Positions 24,212 to 32,529 of a stretch of DNA of 64,000 nt are shown here, piece by piece. Location of the stretch: NCBI RefSeq assembly GCF_003014655.1, contig NZ_PYAT01000009.1, positions 88,450 to 152,449 of the forward strand, read 5' to 3'. Position 1 is the first letter of the stretch. Every line of letters starts with the position of its first letter. Source of the DNA: Planomicrobium soli. Lineage in GTDB: Bacteria > Bacillota > Bacilli > Bacillales_A > Planococcaceae. The notes under the pieces were generated by a model. The model was not told where the DNA came from, did no database searches, and saw only the letters and a list, made by a program, of their open reading frames with translations. A program made the translations under genes and the position numbers.

Positions 24212-24237
24212 GACCGAAAATTCGGCCTCATCTTTTT
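24202..24237 (+). terminator. Terminator of the TIP30-like gene
   Basis: The stem 24202-24218 / 24221-24237 has one mismatch and is followed by T. The gene's TGA lies in the left arm. Confidence 0.88.
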
Positions 24238-24294
24238 TAGTAATTCTATTAATCATTTTGGAAGCTGCAAACTGCAGCTGTCTTGGTTAGGCAG

Positions 24295-24756
24295 TCAATG
24301 ATTGATTTTTTCTGTAGCTTTGATATCCGCCTGCAGTTCGATCTCCACATTGCCTTGGATTGCCCGGCTGATCATGCACGAACTTTCCGCTTTTTCGGCA
24401 AGCTTCTGTGCCAACGAAAAATCGCGCTCGGTAGCATCGGCTTTTAGCACGATACGGGGTCTATGGATAATGCGCTCATAAGTAATGACGCCGTTCGTCA
24501 CATCGACAATGCCTTCTGATTCCATCGTCAAAGAGTCTTTGTCCAGCTTGCTGCGCTCCATCATGGCCGCCAGTGTAATAATATAGCAGGTTGCGGCAGC
24601 ACCAAGCAGCATTTCATCTGGGTTGGTCCCGACTCCAGGCCCGTCCATTTCTGGAGGAATCGAAATCCGGGTTTTTAAGTTGCCGGCCTCAATTTCCCCG
24701 ACATCATTGCGGAGGCCTGGCCAATTAGCTTGTAAGTGAAAACTGTGTTTTGCCAC
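24295..24756 (-). CDS. OsmC family protein (peroxide/organic hydroperoxide resistance type)
   Basis: OsmC/Ohr-fold proteins reduce organic hydroperoxides with two Cys residues. Both are visible here: GAAATCYIITLAAMM (about 57) and KAESSCMISRAI (about 120). The central NPDEMLLGA and the ANWPG start fit the OsmC branch. An ATG at 24762 is only two bases from GGAG; the GTG at 24756 has normal spacing (8) and is preferred, giving 153 residues. The next upstream gene is a sugar kinase on the same strand, 26-32 bases away. Confidence 0.85.
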   Translation of the reverse strand: MAKHSFHLQANWPGLRNDVGEIEAGNLKTRISIPPEMDGPGVGTNPDEMLLGAAATCYIITLAAMMERSKLDKDSLTMESEGIVDVTNGVITYERIIHRPRIVLKADATERDFSLAQKLAEKAESSCMISRAIQGNVEIELQADIKATEKINH

Positions 24757-24787
24757 TTTCATCTCTCTCCTATCGCCATTCTTTTCT

Positions 24788-25729
24788 TTATCGATTCAGC
24801 CGTTCCAATTCTTCAAGGCGGGGCATTGCAGTAAGGGCACCCGCTTTTGTTGCGCACAGCGCTCCAAGCTTATTGGAGAAAGAAGCGCATTCGATGACTT
24901 CCTGCTTCGTCTTAGGCATGCCATTCAAATGAATATAGCGAATGGTGCCAGCGACAAATGCATCTCCGGCCCCGGTCGTGTCAACCGGCTGGACCGGAAT
25001 GACCGGTATATGAAAAACATCTTCTTCAAAAAGAGCATACGTCCCGTTTTTACCATCTGTCAAGAAAACAAGCGGAATATTAAATGCTGAAAGGCGCGCA
25101 ATCCCTTCTTCCATAGACTCGGTCTCCATTAAAAATGCCAGTTCATCTGTTGTTACTTTCAGCACATCGGTAGTCTGCAAGAATTTGCAGGCTGTCTCCC
25201 GGCTGCGTTGTTCGCTATCCCAACGGAGCGGCCGAATGTTGGCATCAAATGTACAAATCACACCGTTTGCCTTTGCAAGTTCTACCGCTTTCTCCGTTGT
25301 TTTTAATGCTTCCGGATGAAACATCGTGCCGGAACAGACATGAAAAACACTGGCCCGTTGGAAAGCTTCCGTTAAAAGATCATTCGGTGTTACTTGAATA
25401 TCAGGCGTCTCATTCACATAGTCCGCAAAAATCCGGTCATAGTCCGGGGTTAAATGAATAAAAACGCCGCTTACCCGTTTTTCCGGCACAATGATCGACG
25501 GATAAAGCATCACGCCTTCTTTTTCAAGTTCGCCGCGAACAAAGGCAGATGTTTCATCATCTCCTGTCACTGTGATAAATGCGGAAGGTACACCCAACCG
25601 GCTTACGCCTGCGGCTACATTTACCGTTGCTCCGCCGAGATGGCGTGTAAACGCATCGTTATTTGTATTATTTGCTATATAGTCGACAAAAGCATCCCCA
25701 TACGTAAGGACGTGCTTCAAGTTGGTCAT
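24788..25729 (-). CDS. PfkB family carbohydrate kinase (fructokinase or 2-keto-3-deoxygluconate kinase-like)
   Basis: The 313-residue cytosolic kinase has the N-terminal Gly-rich substrate region (FTRHLGGATVNVAAGVSRLG, about 26-45) and the C-terminal PfkB signature VQPVDTTGAGDAFVAGTI (about 245-262), with the catalytic Asp and anion hole. The family phosphorylates furanose sugars or related substrates. The precise sugar is not clear, and no uptake or catabolic genes are adjacent. GGAGG lies 7 bases from the ATG. Confidence 0.86.
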   Translation of the reverse strand: MTNLKHVLTYGDAFVDYIANNTNNDAFTRHLGGATVNVAAGVSRLGVPSAFITVTGDDETSAFVRGELEKEGVMLYPSIIVPEKRVSGVFIHLTPDYDRIFADYVNETPDIQVTPNDLLTEAFQRASVFHVCSGTMFHPEALKTTEKAVELAKANGVICTFDANIRPLRWDSEQRSRETACKFLQTTDVLKVTTDELAFLMETESMEEGIARLSAFNIPLVFLTDGKNGTYALFEEDVFHIPVIPVQPVDTTGAGDAFVAGTIRYIHLNGMPKTKQEVIECASFSNKLGALCATKAGALTAMPRLEELERLNR

Positions 25730-25916
25730 TGGTTTGCCTCCACTCTTTCAGCCCACTTGAGGTGTGCTTCAAAAGATCTTTTTTTACTTATTTCGTATAA
25801 TTCTATCACAAAAACCACTTAGACCCGCTAAAGTAAGGCTGCAACCAAGCGAGGTTAGGACGGCTTTTCTATCATACGATAAAAGGAAAACATTCCGGAA
25901 GGCATTTTTATATCAT

Positions 25917-26711
25917 TTACAAATTTTTCTCCGTTTTTTTGTATAGTGTTTCCCGGCGATCGTCAAAAACTGGAATGCGCCCACGTACTTCGTCCACTTC
26001 AGTTAAATCTATTTCTGTATATCCGATGGTTTCTTCCATGCCTAACTGCATACGGACTTCGCCCCAAGGTGCGATAACCATCGAATTGCCACCAAATTCG
26101 TTTTTCGGATCACTTCCGGCACGATTGACCGCGACAACAAAGCATTGATTTTCAATTGCCCGGGCTTGAAGCAATACCCGCCAATGATCGATCCGTGCTG
26201 CCGGCCACTCTGCCGGCACAAACATGATTTTAGCGCCATTCAACGCATGGGCGCGGATCCATTCCGGAAATCGGATATCATAGCAGATAACTCCACCGCA
26301 TGTAACACCGTCCAATTCAAAAAGATTGAGCGAATTTCCCGCTTCTAAATATACATGTTCGTCCATCAGTCCAAAAAGATGGGCTTTGTCGTATTCTCCG
26401 ACAGCTTCACCATTTTTATCAGCAATGTGCATTGTATTATAGAAAGCGCCGTTTTTATGGGTGGATACAGAACCGCCCACCACATGCACTTGATTCTTCT
26501 TGGCAAAATCAGCAATGAATGATTTTGCCCGTTCTTCACTATCCGACAATGCCTCCAGCTCGGTCAACGCGTAGCCTGTATTCCACATCTCAGGCAGCAC
26601 AATAATATCCGCTCCGTTTTCTTTTGCCTCGGTCATTTTTTCTGCCACACGGGCGAAATTCGTTTCCGGATTTCCAAATGCGATATCAAGTTGTATGCAA
26701 GCAATTTTCAT
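25917..26711 (-). CDS. mtnU: Carbon-nitrogen hydrolase (omega-amidase, MtnU-like)
   Basis: This nitrilase-superfamily enzyme has the complete Glu-Lys-Cys triad: Glu in VLPEMWNTGY (about 42), Lys in YDKAHLFG (about 108) and Cys in GGVICYDIRFPEWIR (about 142). At 264 residues it matches omega-amidases that hydrolyse alpha-keto acid amides. In B. subtilis the homologue (YkrU/MtnU) sits with the methionine-salvage transaminase. Here the divergent neighbour is an MtnE-like aminotransferase, giving transamination from glutamine followed by amide hydrolysis. The symbol rests on that pairing. Confidence 0.82.
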   Translation of the reverse strand: MKIACIQLDIAFGNPETNFARVAEKMTEAKENGADIIVLPEMWNTGYALTELEALSDSEERAKSFIADFAKKNQVHVVGGSVSTHKNGAFYNTMHIADKNGEAVGEYDKAHLFGLMDEHVYLEAGNSLNLFELDGVTCGGVICYDIRFPEWIRAHALNGAKIMFVPAEWPAARIDHWRVLLQARAIENQCFVVAVNRAGSDPKNEFGGNSMVIAPWGEVRMQLGMEETIGYTEIDLTEVDEVRGRIPVFDDRRETLYKKTEKNL

Positions 26712-26798
26712 TTGTTTTTCCTCCAGTAGACAAGTTACTTTAAACTCTATAAGATTTGAAGTAGATGCGCAATTATTTAGAAAATGAGGGACATTTTA

Positions 26799-27962
26799 AT
26801 GGAATTTTCAAACCGGTTACAACAATTACCTACTCAATTTTTTGCTTCTCTTGCCTCAAAAACAAATAATGCCATAGCGGAAGGCCGCGACATTATCAAC
26901 TTAGGACAAGGGAATCCTGACCAGCCTACACCCGCTCATATCGTCAAAGCCATGCAAGAAGCGGTGGCCGATCCAAAAAACCATAAATACTCGCCTTTTC
27001 GCGGCATTCCTGAATTGCGGAAAGCTGCCGCAGACTTTTATGAACGTGAGTACGGCGTCCATATCGATCCCAATACGGAAGTGGCCATACTTGGGGGGAC
27101 TAAAATCGGACTGGTAGAGCTGCCGCTCGCGTTAATGAATCCTGGTGACTTACTGCTATTGCCTGACCCTGGATACCCTGATTATTTATCTGGCGCCCCT
27201 CTTGCGGACGTCGAATTTTCTTTAATGCCGCTAAAAGCTGCTAATGGCTTTTTGCCTGATTACAAAGAACTCGAGGAAACTGTTCTGCAACGGGCCAAAT
27301 TGATGTATTTGAATTATCCGAACAACCCTACCGGCGGTGTGGCTTCTAAGGAATTTTTTGATGAAACAGCTGCTTTTGCAAAACAGCATGGCATTGGCGT
27401 CGTCCACGATTTTGCGTACGGAGCAATCGGCTTTGATGGACAAAAGCCCCCTAGCTTTCTTCAAACACAAGGAGCTAAAGAAGTAGGCATCGAAATGTAT
27501 ACATTATCTAAAACGTATAATATGGCTGGCTGGCGCATCGGCTTTGCTGTCGGCAATGCTAAGATGATCGAATCCTTGAATTTAATTCAAGACCATTTGT
27601 TTGCAGGGCTTTCCCCGGCCCTTCAAGTTGCCGCAGCTGCAGCTTTATCCGGAGATCAACAATGCGTTGATAGACTGGTTGAAACTTATGAGAAACGCCG
27701 GGAAGTCTTAATCGCTGAATGTGCTCGCATCGGCTGGGACATCAAAGCGCCTAAAGGCTCGTTCTTTGCCTGGCTCCCAATTCCTAAAGGCTTTACGAGC
27801 GTAGAATTCAGCAATTATTTAATGGACCATGCCGATATTTCCGTTGCCGCAGGAAGCGGTTTTGGCGCCAGCGGTGAAGGATATATCCGCGTTGGGCTTC
27901 TAGTAGACGAGTCCCGTATTGCTGAAGCGATTCAGCGCATCGAAAAGTTAAACTTGTTTTGA
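26799..27962 (+). CDS. mtnE: PLP-dependent aminotransferase, MtnE-like (methionine salvage)
   Basis: MtnE transaminates 2-keto-4-methylthiobutyrate to methionine. The 387-residue protein is a fold-type I class I/II aminotransferase with INLGQGNPDQPTP (about 33), NYPNNPTGG (about 172), and the PLP Lys in YTLSKTYNMAGWRIGF (about 233), whose SKT(Y/F)NMAGWR signature is shared with the MtnE/PatA group. The frame opens at 26784, but AGGG lies 8 bases before the ATG at 26799. Divergent pairing with the omega-amidase supports methionine salvage, though other mtn genes are not in the window. Confidence 0.85.
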   Translation: MEFSNRLQQLPTQFFASLASKTNNAIAEGRDIINLGQGNPDQPTPAHIVKAMQEAVADPKNHKYSPFRGIPELRKAAADFYEREYGVHIDPNTEVAILGGTKIGLVELPLALMNPGDLLLLPDPGYPDYLSGAPLADVEFSLMPLKAANGFLPDYKELEETVLQRAKLMYLNYPNNPTGGVASKEFFDETAAFAKQHGIGVVHDFAYGAIGFDGQKPPSFLQTQGAKEVGIEMYTLSKTYNMAGWRIGFAVGNAKMIESLNLIQDHLFAGLSPALQVAAAAALSGDQQCVDRLVETYEKRREVLIAECARIGWDIKAPKGSFFAWLPIPKGFTSVEFSNYLMDHADISVAAGSGFGASGEGYIRVGLLVDESRIAEAIQRIEKLNLF

Positions 27963-27972
27963 TATGTAGAAA

Positions 27973-28004
27973 AAACTGCCTTTTAAGCAAAAGGCAGTTT
28001 TTTT
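27973..28004 (+). terminator. Terminator of mtnE
   Basis: An 11-bp perfect stem (27973-27983 with 27990-28000) is followed by T7. Confidence 0.93.
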
Positions 28005-28031
28005 GTGTACAAAACCTATAGATTTCTGGTT

Positions 28032-28550
28032 TTACTCGAGAAGACCGACATGCTTTGAGGGAGCAATTCTAAATTTTACTTCCCCAATCACTGATCGTTC
28101 CAATATATAGCCGAAAACTCGTGAATCTATACTGTTCAAACGGTTATCCCCCAATACGTAGTAAGAACCGGAAGGAACTTGGAACTCCGGAAAGTCTTCG
28201 GTCAGCCGCAAGTAGCCTTTTTGTTTTGCTATCTCCATATTCTCTTTTAAGTAGGGTTCCTCTACTCGCTGCCCATTAAGAAAAAGTTGATCGTCTTTCA
28301 TTCTTATACGATCACCCGGCGTCCCGATTACACGTTTAATGAGATTTTTTCCTTCCGGAGTCATAAAGACAACCAAATCAAAATTGGTTACATGGCTAAT
28401 CTTAGTCAGAACCACTTTATCATCCGCTTCAATGGTCGGCATCATTGAATGGCCGTGCACTACTACCGGTTCAAACAGAAATTGCCTAGTGGCAACAACG
28501 ATCAACGCTGTAAGAAATATGACTTTCATCCAATTAATCAGTAATTTCAC
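28032..28550 (-). CDS. sip: Signal peptidase I (type I leader peptidase)
   Basis: This enzyme removes signal peptides of exported proteins at the outer membrane face. It has an N-terminal membrane anchor (about 7-25), the catalytic Ser in VHGHSMMPTI and the general-base Lys in NLIKRVIGTPGDRI. The C-terminal box is YYVLGDNRLNSIDSRVFG. The frame extends to a TTG at 28592, but a GTG at 28550 preceded by GGAG gives the usual N-terminus (172 residues). A TTG at 28565 after AGGAGAGGGGG is an alternative. It is monocistronic here. Confidence 0.93.
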   Translation of the reverse strand: MKLLINWMKVIFLTALIVVATRQFLFEPVVVHGHSMMPTIEADDKVVLTKISHVTNFDLVVFMTPEGKNLIKRVIGTPGDRIRMKDDQLFLNGQRVEEPYLKENMEIAKQKGYLRLTEDFPEFQVPSGSYYVLGDNRLNSIDSRVFGYILERSVIGEVKFRIAPSKHVGLLE

Positions 28551-28705
28551 CGGATCTCCGTACAAAGGAAAGCCCCCTCTCCTGTTAAACAAAATTTCTT
28601 TTCTCTTATGTTACTACAGCTTTTCCTAGTGTGCACTTTAAGCTTTACTATTCTCTCAGCTAGTTGTTACAATTATTAAAATATTAAAAAAGGAGTTCAC
28701 TTTTT

Positions 28706-29608
28706 ATGAAAACTCTATCTACTCAAGATGTCATTTATGCATTTTCGCGTTTGAATGCTCCAGTAATGCATGTTCAACCGGGTGATACAGTCACTATCGA
28801 AACGTACGATTGTTTCAAAAACCAAATCTCTTCCGCCGATCAAGAAGTGGCGGCGATTGATTGGAACGAAATCAATCCGGCGACCGGACCGATTTTTATT
28901 GAAGGGGCTGCCTACGGCGATCTTTTGAAAGTTACAATTGATGATTTGGAAATCGGTGACCAAGGCGTCATGGTAACCGGACCGGAACTCGGCGTCATGG
29001 GGCATCGCATGGAAAAGATGGAATCTAAAATCATACCAATCAAAGCAGGTAAAGCCATATTTAATGGCCAGTTGGAATTGCCGTTAAATCCAATGATTGG
29101 CGTTATCGGCGTCGCTCCTGAAGGAGAACCTGTTTCTTGCGGAACTCCTGGCGCTCATGGCGGCAATATGGATACGAAGCTTATCACTAAAGGCGCCACC
29201 TTGTATTTTCCTGTATTCGCAGAAGGGGCACTTTTTGCTTTAGGCGATTTCCATGCAGCAATGGGGGACGGTGAAATAAGTGTTTCAGGGATCGAAGTGC
29301 CAGGACGCGCAACCGTAACATTCGATGTTATCAAAGGCATACATTCAAAATACCCTGTCCTACAAAACTCTGAAGGGGTGGCATTGCTTGTTTCCGCAAT
29401 GACGCTTGACGAAGCGGTAAAGATTGCCGTAGAAGAAATGATCGATCTTCTGCTTCCACACACTGATTTGACTGTCAGCGAAATCACGATGCTGATGAGT
29501 GCTGCTGGCGAGACACAAATCAGCCAAGTGGTTGACCCGCTCGTGACTGTCCGGTTTTTTGTACCGCAGCATGTACTCGACTCCCTCTCTATTAAATTGT
29601 TTCCATAG
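28706..29608 (+). CDS. Acetamidase/formamidase family protein
   Basis: The 300-residue protein matches the FmdA/AmdA family: VQPGDTVTIETYDCF at the start, NPATGPIFIEGAAYGDLLKVTIDDLEIG, CGTPGAHGGNMDTKLI (metal-site region) and GDFHAAMGDGEISVSGIEV. The family hydrolyses short amides such as formamide or acetamide to ammonia. The physiological substrate here is unproven. AAGGAG lies 10 bases upstream. A GNAT gene follows after 11 bases and is probably co-transcribed. Confidence 0.9.
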   Translation: MKTLSTQDVIYAFSRLNAPVMHVQPGDTVTIETYDCFKNQISSADQEVAAIDWNEINPATGPIFIEGAAYGDLLKVTIDDLEIGDQGVMVTGPELGVMGHRMEKMESKIIPIKAGKAIFNGQLELPLNPMIGVIGVAPEGEPVSCGTPGAHGGNMDTKLITKGATLYFPVFAEGALFALGDFHAAMGDGEISVSGIEVPGRATVTFDVIKGIHSKYPVLQNSEGVALLVSAMTLDEAVKIAVEEMIDLLLPHTDLTVSEITMLMSAAGETQISQVVDPLVTVRFFVPQHVLDSLSIKLFP

Positions 29609-29619
29609 GAGGAATTCTT

Positions 29620-30144
29620 GTGTTTAAGGGAGAAAAAATTTGCTTGACCGCTATGAAAGAAGAAGATTTGCCTATCTACCGCATATGGAACAGCGAAATG
29701 GGGTTTGGACGCAATTACAATTCCAGCCCGATCCGCGAAGTTTCTGAAAAACAGGCGGAACAATGGTTTCGCCAAGATTCCGAACGTGACTTCCGGTTTT
29801 CCATCCGCCCGGTTAAACTGGACACTTTTCTTGGAGTATGCGCAATTGAGGATATTCAATGGACTCATCGGGTCGGCTGGATTTCCATCGCCCTTGCAAC
29901 CGATTATCAAGGTAAAGGCTATGGCACAGAGGCGATGCAGATTTTATTGAACTATGCCTGGAATGAACTTAACCTTCACCGTATCCAGCTTACTGTCTTT
30001 GAATACAACAAACCGGCGATTGCCATGTATGAAAAATTAGGGTTCCAAAAAGAAGGTGTATATCGGGAATTTTTGCAGCGGGATGGAAGACGTTTCGATA
30101 TGTATCTCTATGGCCTACTAACGTCAGAATCATCCGACTTTTGA
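29620..30144 (+). CDS. GNAT N-acetyltransferase, RimJ/RimL-like
   Basis: The 174-residue protein has the RimJ/RimL type core, with IALATDYQGKGYGTEAMQILLNYAW (acetyl-CoA loop QGKGYG, about 97) and HRIQLTVFEYNKPAIAMYEKLGF. This is a common architecture in small-molecule or protein N-acetylases. The substrate is unknown. The start is GTG at 29620 with TAGGAGG overlapping the upstream stop, so translation is coupled to the acetamidase gene. Confidence 0.85.
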   Translation: MFKGEKICLTAMKEEDLPIYRIWNSEMGFGRNYNSSPIREVSEKQAEQWFRQDSERDFRFSIRPVKLDTFLGVCAIEDIQWTHRVGWISIALATDYQGKGYGTEAMQILLNYAWNELNLHRIQLTVFEYNKPAIAMYEKLGFQKEGVYREFLQRDGRRFDMYLYGLLTSESSDF

Positions 30145-30169
30145 GTGAAGCTCAATTTTATGTTACACT
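30141..30169 (+). promoter_or_regulatory. Sigma-A promoter of the SEC-C gene
   Basis: TTGAGT (30141-30146), a 17-base spacer and TACACT (30164-30169) place the start near 30176, 20 bases before the ATG. The -35 overlaps the end of the GNAT gene. Confidence 0.5.
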
Positions 30170-30195
30170 CAAGAAAAAATTGTAGGTGATTATAA

Positions 30196-31218
30196 ATGGT
30201 AGGAAGAAACGACCCATGCCCATGCGGCAGCGGCAAAAAATATAAGAAATGCCACGGCAACGTGCAAGCGGTATCCATTAATGATTTGGTAAATGACGAA
30301 CTTTTCAAAGTCCGTCAGTTATTTTTCTCGGAAAATCCGAACCAGCAGCAGCTAGCGAGCTTCCGCGAACTTCAGCAAGAATGGCAGCCACGCTTGATGC
30401 AATCAATGGCTGAAAACGATGCGCAAGCATTTGTGATCGAGAATTTCTTGTTCATGAAAAAACCGGAACTTTGGCAGGAATTTTTAGTGAAGCAGATTGA
30501 ACTGGCTCAACGCCCAATCACGAAAGATGTTTTAGCAAACTGGAAAAATGTTAAGTTCTTCCTTGGCCAATTGGTCAAAGGCGATTTGGAAAAAGCCACA
30601 TTGAAAGACGCTTTTTCCGGTAATGAATATACAATGACTGACCAGCCGCCAACGGATATGGAAAATGGCCAAGGCCTTCTTGCAATCATGCTTCCTGATT
30701 CCCGTGTTGGTACTGATGGCGTCTTATTCTTAAACGGTTATTTGACAGTTGTCGGCGAATTCGCTCCGTTCTTTGAGCAATTGCAAGCAAAAATGGCAGA
30801 AGCTGATGCAACTGACGGTGAACGCTATTTGAAGGATAACTATTTGACTGTTGTTGAACAAATCGTCAAGTACTCTACAGGCACTGTAGAAAAGCACATT
30901 CAACTGTCTCCCGAACACGATAATGTGATGGTTGAACTGGCAAAACATATCGAAACTGCTAACTTTGATGAAGAAACTGTGGAAAACGTCACAAGTATTA
31001 TGAACAGCTATCTTACTAGCCAACAACCTGCTGTCCAAAAACCAGAAGCTCTTGTAGCGGGGTATTGGAGATTCTTGCAGGATCATGAGCTTATCAACGG
31101 ACCTATGTTGACTTCAAAAGATTTAAGCGAAAAATTTGGTGTTGCAACCAGCACAATTTTGAAGCGTTCAAAAGAATTCAATTCTTATTTTGAAGAGTTG
31201 TTAGTAAAAAATAGTTAA
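30196..31218 (+). CDS. SEC-C motif protein with C-terminal helix-turn-helix-like segment
   Basis: The 340-residue protein begins with a SEC-C zinc motif ([17 protein letters not shown], residues 5-21), like that at the C-terminus of SecA. A long middle region follows without a recognised family, and near the C-terminus [24 protein letters not shown] (about 300-323) resembles a helix-turn-helix. SEC-C modules bind zinc and often mediate contact with SecB or ribosomes, but the protein's role is unknown. It has its own promoter and terminator and is followed by the DnaA-box cluster. Confidence 0.75.
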   Translation: MVGRNDPCPCGSGKKYKKCHGNVQAVSINDLVNDELFKVRQLFFSENPNQQQLASFRELQQEWQPRLMQSMAENDAQAFVIENFLFMKKPELWQEFLVKQIELAQRPITKDVLANWKNVKFFLGQLVKGDLEKATLKDAFSGNEYTMTDQPPTDMENGQGLLAIMLPDSRVGTDGVLFLNGYLTVVGEFAPFFEQLQAKMAEADATDGERYLKDNYLTVVEQIVKYSTGTVEKHIQLSPEHDNVMVELAKHIETANFDEETVENVTSIMNSYLTSQQPAVQKPEALVAGYWRFLQDHELINGPMLTSKDLSEKFGVATSTILKRSKEFNSYFEELLVKNS

Positions 31219-31222
31219 TAAT

Positions 31223-31252
31223 AAGACGAATCCATTGGATTCGTCTTTTTTT
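31223..31252 (+). terminator. Terminator of the SEC-C gene
   Basis: An 11-bp perfect stem (31223-31233 with 31237-31247) and a T tract. Confidence 0.93.
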
Positions 31253-31258
31253 ATCAAG

Positions 31259-31399
31259 TTATCCACTTTTTTGAAAAAAAAAGCATCTTAAAGAATATTT
31301 ATCAACATTCCCAAAAAGTTGTCCAGTAATTGTGTGGACAATTTAGAAAAAACTCAATTATTACCTTGTGGATAAGTAAATATTTTCAACTTATCCACA
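31259..31399. promoter_or_regulatory. Cluster of five DnaA boxes upstream of the DUF421 gene
   Basis: Compared with TTATCCACA, the sites are: 31259-31267 plus strand, 8/9; 31299-31307 plus (TTATCAACA), 8/9; 31333-31341 minus (TTGTCCACA), 8/9; 31367-31375 minus, 9/9; and 31391-31399 plus, 9/9. A weaker TTGTCCAGT lies at 31319-31327. The sequence between the SEC-C terminator and the DUF421 start is AT-rich with no gene. No dnaA, dnaN or other oriC genes are in the window, so this is probably not the origin but a DnaA titration or regulatory locus. Confidence 0.8.
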
Positions 31400-31417
31400 T
31401 GGATAGGAGGCGGAAAA

Positions 31418-31921
31418 ATGTTCGAAATCACTTGGGACAGTTTTGTACGTATTGTAACGGTTGGAACATTGGCATATATCGGGCTTATTCTCTTCCTGCG
31501 CATTTCAGGAAAGCGGACTTTGTCGAAGTTGAATGCTTTTGACTTGGTGGTGACTGTTGCTTTAGGTTCTACCCTTTCAACTGTTTTATTGGACAGCAGC
31601 CTAACACTGTTTGAAGGTTTGACCGCTTTTGCCCTGCTTCTTGTGCTTCAGTACCTCATTTCTTTTGGTTCAATTCATTGGGGATGGTTCAACAAACTGA
31701 TCAAATCAGAACCGAAATTGCTCTATCTAAATGGGGAATTTTTACGCAGTGCCATGAAAAAAGAAAGAATGACGGAAATTGAGATTCTCCAGGCTATCCG
31801 TTCTTCAGGTTCAGGCTCTACGTCAGAAGCCACAGCTGTCGTATTAGAAACTGACGGCAGTTTGTCGGTTATAAGCAGCGAGCCTAAAGATGCAATGCAA
31901 AATGTCAAAACACAAAAATAA
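31418..31921 (+). CDS. DUF421 family membrane protein (YetF/YcaP-like)
   Basis: The 167-residue protein has three membrane segments (about 10-30, 40-55, 62-82) and a small cytosolic domain with the DUF421 motif RMTEIEILQAIRSSG (about 117-131). This domain in YetF relatives has a short beta fold. It is shorter than typical YetF proteins (about 200-230). AGGAGG lies 7 bases before the ATG. The nearest DnaA box is 18 bases upstream, so DnaA binding could block transcription. Confidence 0.83.
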   Translation: MFEITWDSFVRIVTVGTLAYIGLILFLRISGKRTLSKLNAFDLVVTVALGSTLSTVLLDSSLTLFEGLTAFALLLVLQYLISFGSIHWGWFNKLIKSEPKLLYLNGEFLRSAMKKERMTEIEILQAIRSSGSGSTSEATAVVLETDGSLSVISSEPKDAMQNVKTQK

Positions 31922-31957
31922 AAACAGTGTTCCGGAATTTTTCGGAACACTGTTTTT
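31921..31957. terminator. Bidirectional terminator between the DUF421 and thioesterase genes
   Basis: A 14-bp perfect stem (31921-31934 with 31943-31956) has T on both strands. Confidence 0.93.
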
Positions 31958-31962
31958 ATTGG

Positions 31963-32442
31963 TTACATTTTAGGCGTTTTCACCCGATTTTTCCGATATG
32001 CCCGGCGCGCTGGAGCTGTTTCAAAAAACATTTTTTCTCCTTCCGACTCCGGCAAGACAGGCGGCACCGGGGTCGGCTTCCCATCTTCCCCCATCGCTAC
32101 CATAGTCAGAAACGATTCTGTCGTCAGCTTTTCTACACCGGTCTGCAGGTTTTTCGATTTTACCCGCACATATACTTCCATTGATGTGCGTCCAGTTGAT
32201 GTAACATTTGCTTCAAGTTCGAGAACATCCCCGACACGCGCTGAAGATAAAAAATCAACTGAATCGATCGATGCGGTGACCACCACTTGCTGGTGGGCAT
32301 GCTTCATCGCTGTAATGGCCGCAATTTCGTCAATATACGCCAATACTTTCCCTCCAAAGATAGAGTCCATGTGGTTTGTATCCGGCGGCAAAACTAATTT
32401 TGTTTGTATTGTACGCGATTCTCTCATCGGAATTGCTTCCAT
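31963..32442 (-). CDS. Acyl-CoA thioesterase (hotdog fold, YkhA/YciA-like)
   Basis: The 159-residue cytosolic enzyme hydrolyses acyl-CoA to free acid. Family features are LPPDTNHMDSIFGGKVLAYIDEIAAITAM, with the catalytic Asp/Glu region DE, the VDFLSSARVGDVLELEANV hotdog core, and AMGEDGKPTPVPPV. The frame is open to 32490, but AGGAG lies about 7 bases before the ATG at 32442. It is divergent from the AAC(3)-like gene. Confidence 0.88.
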   Translation of the reverse strand: MEAIPMRESRTIQTKLVLPPDTNHMDSIFGGKVLAYIDEIAAITAMKHAHQQVVVTASIDSVDFLSSARVGDVLELEANVTSTGRTSMEVYVRVKSKNLQTGVEKLTTESFLTMVAMGEDGKPTPVPPVLPESEGEKMFFETAPARRAYRKNRVKTPKM

Positions 32443-32529
32443 TCTATCACTCCTCTCCTTAATGCTAACGCGTCTTTGGTAAAACGGCAAATTCTCCTTA
32501 TGGTATATTGATATTCAAGGAGGGTTTTT

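Noticed and set aside
30141..30172. Alternative hairpins TTGAG/CTCAA and TTGAGTG/CACTCAA as an attenuator
   Set aside because: The same bases fit a sigma-A promoter with 17-base spacing better, and the stems are short.
31259..31399. The chromosomal origin of replication
   Set aside because: There are several DnaA boxes, but none of dnaA, dnaN, recF, gyrB or rpmH, which normally flank the origin in Bacillales, is in the window.
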